A DNA stretch of 9,974 nucleotides, taken from Candidatus Nitrosotalea sp. FS (GTDB lineage Archaea > Thermoproteota > Nitrososphaeria > Nitrososphaerales > Nitrosopumilaceae). Location: positions 4,543 to 14,516 of the forward strand of contig NZ_RCMC01000036.1 in NCBI RefSeq assembly GCF_011319475.1. Reading direction: 5' to 3'. Numbering within the stretch: position 1 is the first letter of the stretch; each line of letters starts with the position of its first letter. The position numbers were made by a program, and so were the translations under genes. The notes below the pieces were generated by a model. That model had not been told where the DNA came from, searched no databases, and saw only the letters and a program-made list of their open reading frames with translations. Of the stretch, positions 6,993 through 9,974 are shown one piece after another.

Positions 6993-7185
6993 GAGTTGCG
7001 TAGGATTGCTACTAAATAACACAATTGGATTTGCGATCAAATTTTTTGTGAAATTTTATTTGAAGTGTAGCAAGTAATTTTTCTTAAAGACAAATTATTT
7101 TAGAACTTGACGCTTCAAGTATATTTTATTTAGCTCTCTAAATTCCTAGCCAATACAAGTAAATTGTGTAAAGATCACATGTAAG

Positions 7186-7208
7186 ATGGAACCATAAAAC
7201 AGTTCCAT
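7186..7208 (-). terminator. Stem-loop downstream of emfourin gene
   Basis: ATGGAAC (7186-7192) and GTTCCAT (7202-7208) form a perfect 7-bp stem with a 9-base loop, 32 bases past the emfourin stop. No strong U-run follows, so it may be an RNA 3'-end or processing structure rather than a classical terminator. Confidence 0.35.
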
Positions 7209-7239
7209 TAAATCATCATTGTAATATTGTAGAAATATC

Positions 7240-7545
7240 TTATTTTTTTAGTGCCTTGTCAGACAAGAAATTAACAAAGTTTTCAAATTCAGGAGTCATT
7301 GACATGTCGGTTGTCTCAACAGTATGTTTGCCATCTTTTGATTCAATCGTAATCTTGTAATGGAAAAGATCTGCTGCACCGCTTTTGGATTCCAGTTTGG
7401 AAGGCAGGTTAAAGAAATTCATATTGTCGCACATGTTACAGAGTTGCTCAGATTCATTTGGTGGTAATGTGTCGGTGTCAAGAGATGCAGATGTTTTGAT
7501 TCCCGCAAATCCTCCAGTACGCTCAAAGTATATCTTCACACACAT
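7240..7545 (-). CDS. Emfourin-like inhibitor of the adjacent M4 protease
   Basis: A 101-residue cytosolic protein without signal peptide. Emfourins are small proteins, encoded beside protealysin-like proteases, that block the M4 active site. Family features seen are the opening KIYFERTGGFAGIK (4-17), DTLPPNESEQL (25-35), FFNLPSKL (44-51), the central GAADLFHYKITIE (57-69) with HTVET, and the C-terminal helix TPEFENFVNFL (84-94). It starts 19 bp after the protease stop on the same strand, so the two are probably co-transcribed. The start could also be GTG 7539, two codons in, where family homology begins. The familiar context raises confidence. Confidence 0.87.
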   Translation of the reverse strand: MCVKIYFERTGGFAGIKTSASLDTDTLPPNESEQLCNMCDNMNFFNLPSKLESKSGAADLFHYKITIESKDGKHTVETTDMSMTPEFENFVNFLSDKALKK

Positions 7546-7564
7546 ACATACGTGCCTTTGGCAA

Positions 7565-8581
7565 TTATTTCTTTATCGTTATCCCCACGCCATTCCAGCC
7601 TTTTCTCACAGATTCTTGCTCAGAACTATTGTTTCCAAACAAGTTTCCCGCTGCTTCAAATGTACATGCTGCCATGTCTTCAAAATCAGAGTTTTTTGCG
7701 AGCAAGTCAAGTGTTTTGTACCAAATCATGCCAGACTTTTCCCACGAATACCCTCCAATATCAGCTGCTATCAGGTAAAAGGCATGGTTTGGTATTCCAG
7801 AGTTTATGTGGACTCCACCATTGTCTTCCGTAGTATCATTGTAATCACTCATAGTTGCAGGCTGTGGGTCTTTTCCGATCAGTGGATCGTCGTATGCAGT
7901 TCCAGGGGCCTTCATGGAACGCAGTGCTACACCGTGTATCTTGGGCGTGAAGAGACCTTGGCCTATAAGCCAGTCTGCCTGTTTAGCATTTTGTTTGAGA
8001 GAATACTGCTTTACAATAGAACCAAATACATCTGAAATGTGCTCATTTAGAGCACCAGACTGGTCTTGGTATTCTAATTTTGCAGTATATTGTGTCACAC
8101 CATGTGTAAGCTCATGACCTATCACATCGATTGCTTTTGTAAACCGGTTGAATATTTTCCCATCGCCATCTCCGTAAACCATTTGAGCGCCATTCCAGAA
8201 TGCGTTGTCATATTTTTCACTAAAATGCACACTGGAATCCAATGTTAATCCTTTATCATCAACAGAGTTTCTTCCATAGACATTTTTATAGAGATCATAT
8301 GTCCAGCCTGCACCATCATATGCTTCATCAGCTGCAGGATCATTTACAGAAGAACCACCCTCTACTCTTACCAATACGCCTGGAAGAGTACTCTTATTTT
8401 TTGCATCATAGATTCTTCGTTCTTTTTGTTCAGATACAGACACCATAGTATCAACAAAGGTTTGTCTTTGCATTCTGACTTGTTCTGATAAAGTGATTGT
8501 GTTAATTGCCCATTTTTTTAGTCCCGCGTCTCCACGATTTACTATTTCACGCAAAAGATGAGGTGGAACAATGCCCAACAT
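7565..8581 (-). CDS. Protealysin-like M4 zinc metallopeptidase
   Basis: A 338-residue neutral metallopeptidase of the thermolysin family, protealysin subgroup. It begins with the short propeptide signature VPPHLLREI (5-13) rather than the long thermolysin propeptide, and has no signal peptide. The junction to the mature enzyme is probably near residues 50-60. Catalytic features are all present: HELTH (156-160) with zinc His156 and His160 and catalytic Glu157, the third zinc ligand Glu180 in LNEHISDVFG, and proton-donor His258 in DNGGVHINSGIPNHAFY. It is expected to be made as an inactive precursor and matured by autocleavage. The emfourin inhibitor gene follows in the same transcript, suggesting protection of the host cytosol. 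The natural substrate is unknown, and the lack of a recognisable export signal leaves secretion open. Confidence 0.95.
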   Translation of the reverse strand: MLGIVPPHLLREIVNRGDAGLKKWAINTITLSEQVRMQRQTFVDTMVSVSEQKERRIYDAKNKSTLPGVLVRVEGGSSVNDPAADEAYDGAGWTYDLYKNVYGRNSVDDKGLTLDSSVHFSEKYDNAFWNGAQMVYGDGDGKIFNRFTKAIDVIGHELTHGVTQYTAKLEYQDQSGALNEHISDVFGSIVKQYSLKQNAKQADWLIGQGLFTPKIHGVALRSMKAPGTAYDDPLIGKDPQPATMSDYNDTTEDNGGVHINSGIPNHAFYLIAADIGGYSWEKSGMIWYKTLDLLAKNSDFEDMAACTFEAAGNLFGNNSSEQESVRKGWNGVGITIKK

Positions 8582-8735
8582 TTCTTCACATCATGTTAGC
8601 TTTTCGCATAAAAAAGACATACGTATGATAAAGTCACAAGATTTTAAGCGAAGATCAATACAGAATAATTCTCTTTTATTTATGACGTACAATTAAAACA
8701 ATATACTTAATACAAAATTTACAAAACATACACGC
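8582..8735. promoter_or_regulatory. Divergent promoter region between protease and phosphatase genes
   Basis: A 154-base AT-rich spacer separates the two divergent transcripts. On the minus strand TTAAAA (8642-8647) would start the protease mRNA near 8618, leaving a leader of about 37 bases. On the plus strand the TATA-like ATATACTTAAT (8701-8711) lies about 26-30 bases before ATG 8736, and no SD precedes that ATG, suggesting a leaderless or nearly leaderless phosphatase mRNA. A perfect palindrome at 8618-8627 sits at the predicted protease start. Confidence 0.5.
8618..8627. promoter_or_regulatory. Perfect 10-bp palindrome, candidate operator
   Basis: CATACGTATG lies at the predicted transcription start of the protease/emfourin operon, where a dimeric repressor could block initiation. 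No regulator gene is next to it, and a 10-bp palindrome may be chance. Confidence 0.25.
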
Positions 8736-9869
8736 ATGGATTCACAGCAGTCAAAACAGGGATCCGGTACAATTCAATCAATTACAAAGCACAAAGCATT
8801 AGGAAATCAAAAATTCAAACCCCTTCCTAAACCTACAGGTCTTCCCCCTTATCACATCAAACTTGAGGACATTCTTTCCTCAGATGATATCAATAAAATA
8901 AAGGATGCAAACAAAATTTTGTTCCATGTTGCAGGAGACACTGGAGGCGTCAAGTATCCCATACCTCAACAGATTGTTGAAATGGCGATGGAGTCAGATC
9001 TGGCAGGCCAGGACAAGCCAGTCTTTTTCTACCACCTAGGAGACGTGGTATACTATTTTGGTCAGGCAAGCGAGTATTATCCCCAGTTCTACGAGCCATA
9101 TGCCAAGTACCAGGCCCCAATATTTGCAATACCTGGAAATCATGATGGAGATGTATCACCTGGAGACACAACACCTTCACTTGATGCCTTTGTTAGGAAT
9201 TTTTGTGCAAAAAAATCAATAATTGTACCTGATTCAGTTGAGGTAGACAGGCCCGCTATGACACAGCCAAATGTGTACTTTACACTAGAAGTTCCATTTG
9301 CAACCATAATTGGGCTATATTCTAATGTGCCAGAAGGAGGAGTATTTGACGACACTCAGATCAAGTGGTTCAAAGACGAGCTAAGTAATGCCCCAAAAGA
9401 CAAGGCACTCATTGTCACCGTACACCACCCTGCATATTCTGCTGACATGTATCACAGCGGAAGCAAGGTCATAGAAGAGACATTTGATAATGCATTTTCA
9501 GAATCAGGGCGCTTTGCAGATGTAGTTCTTACGGGTCATGTTCATAATTACCAGAGATTTACAAGAACTATTGGTAACAGAGATGTACCTTATCTTGTAG
9601 TCGGAGCAGGAGGATATTGGCATCTTCATTACATGCAAAAGCAACCAAATGGAGAACCACTTCAGGTACCATATGCTATGCCAGACAGCAATACAATACT
9701 TGAAAATTATTGCGAAAACAAACACGGCTACTTGATAATGCAGGTTACGCAAGACTCGCTAAGCGGTACATACTATACAGTTCCAAGACCACATGAATCA
9801 TGGAGAGCCAAGTCAGAAGTATTTGATTCCTTTACACTAGATCTTGGTACACATAGGTTAAGAAAATGA
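8736..9869 (+). CDS. Purple-acid-phosphatase-like metallophosphoesterase
   Basis: A 377-residue calcineurin-fold phosphoesterase. All five purple acid phosphatase motifs occur in order: GDTG (67-70), GDVVY (102-106, with the metal-binding Tyr106 typical of the Fe3+ site), GNHD (134-137), VTVH (227-230) and GHVH (267-270). It would hydrolyse phosphomonoesters or similar bonds with a two-metal centre. There is no signal peptide or membrane helix; the first 40 residues are polar, Lys- and Pro-rich and probably disordered, unlike secreted plant and animal enzymes of the group. No SD precedes the start, and a TATA-like element about 30 bases upstream suggests a leaderless mRNA. The stop overlaps the next gene's ATG as ATGA. 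The substrate is unknown. Confidence 0.88.
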   Translation: MDSQQSKQGSGTIQSITKHKALGNQKFKPLPKPTGLPPYHIKLEDILSSDDINKIKDANKILFHVAGDTGGVKYPIPQQIVEMAMESDLAGQDKPVFFYHLGDVVYYFGQASEYYPQFYEPYAKYQAPIFAIPGNHDGDVSPGDTTPSLDAFVRNFCAKKSIIVPDSVEVDRPAMTQPNVYFTLEVPFATIIGLYSNVPEGGVFDDTQIKWFKDELSNAPKDKALIVTVHHPAYSADMYHSGSKVIEETFDNAFSESGRFADVVLTGHVHNYQRFTRTIGNRDVPYLVVGAGGYWHLHYMQKQPNGEPLQVPYAMPDSNTILENYCENKHGYLIMQVTQDSLSGTYYTVPRPHESWRAKSEVFDSFTLDLGTHRLRK

Positions 9870-9974
9870 CAAAGAAAAAAATCAAGAAAATTGAATTGGT
9901 ATTTCCAAAGATTAGTGGTGATATACAGCAGCAGATGTTTTTGCCACAGAAAGATACAATGAAGGAATTTGTTG
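9866..9974 (+). CDS. Unrecognised lysine-rich gene start (3' end outside window)
   Basis: ATG 9866 overlaps the phosphatase stop as ATGA and the frame stays open to the window end, giving 36 codons. The N-terminus is basic (MTKKKIKKIELVFPKISGD), followed by QQQMFLPQKDTMKEFV. I recognise no family. The overlap implies translational coupling with the phosphoesterase, so a shared function is likely but unproven. Confidence 0.6.
   Translation, partial: MTKKKIKKIELVFPKISGDIQQQMFLPQKDTMKEFV

Larger units (their letters stand above)
6890..7239. other. Non-coding region upstream of the glycan operon
   Basis: About 350 bases with no credible gene on either strand. Candidate minus-strand TATA elements for the operon are TTTAAA at 6987-6992 (leader about 75 bases) and an AT-rich TAAATAAAATATA at 7120-7132 (leader about 200 bases). 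A perfect inverted repeat ACTTGA-CGCT-TCAAGT (7105-7120) touches the second TATA element. A longer stem-loop at 7186-7208 lies beyond the emfourin stop. No tRNA or other RNA gene was recognised. Confidence 0.5.

Noticed and set aside
6890..7024. N-terminal 45-residue extension of the sulfoquinovose synthase
   Set aside because: It is not similar to the family, and the Rossmann start and an SD site point to TTG 6889.
7385..8035. 216-codon plus-strand open frame across emfourin and protease genes
   Set aside because: It crosses two convincing genes on the other strand, is Cys/Phe/Arg-rich without family motifs, and has no upstream signal.

Overview
The window looks like a chromosomal piece of an ammonia-oxidising-type archaeon (Nitrososphaerota/Thaumarchaeota). 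This rests on AT-rich DNA, genes packed with 4-bp ATGA stop/start overlaps, an Agl3/SQD1-type UDP-sulfoquinovose synthase, a secreted Ig-like repeat protein of the archaeal COG1361 type with many N-X-S/T sequons, and TATA-like boxes in place of bacterial -35/-10 pairs. The lineage is inferred from gene style, not from a marker gene. No rRNA, tRNA, CRISPR array or insertion sequence was seen.

Layout. (1) 1-620, minus strand: an almost complete crcB/fluC fluoride channel gene that runs off the left edge. Its leader (523-590) folds as a fluoride riboswitch: P1, an extra small hairpin, P2 and a 6-bp pseudoknot. A competing hairpin (499-530) would destroy the pseudoknot. (2) 746-6889, minus strand: a tight four-gene operon. 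Its order is UDP-sulfoquinovose synthase (TTG start at 6889), a membrane-anchored protein with about five Ig/CARDB-like repeats, a processive GT2 polysaccharide synthase with an expanded membrane N-terminus, and an anchored extracellular protein that reads like a GH18-type barrel. Junctions are 2 bp, ATGA and ATGA. (3) 6890-7239: non-coding, with the probable operon promoter and inverted repeats. (4) 7240-8581, minus strand: a protealysin-like M4 metallopeptidase followed 19 bp later by its probable inhibitor, emfourin. (5) 8582-8735: divergent promoter region. (6) 8736-9974, plus strand: a purple-acid-phosphatase-like metallophosphoesterase overlapping by ATGA a lysine-rich gene cut off by the window end.

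How the genes may work together. The four-gene operon combines a sulfonated nucleotide-sugar enzyme, a synthase/secretion GT2, an outer Ig-like scaffold and a possible glycan hydrolase. These parts resemble bacterial Bcs/Pga-type exopolysaccharide machines, so I propose an archaeal surface-glycan or exopolysaccharide system; this is inference. The protease/inhibitor pair is a self-contained module. The fluoride channel with its riboswitch is a fluoride-detoxification unit.
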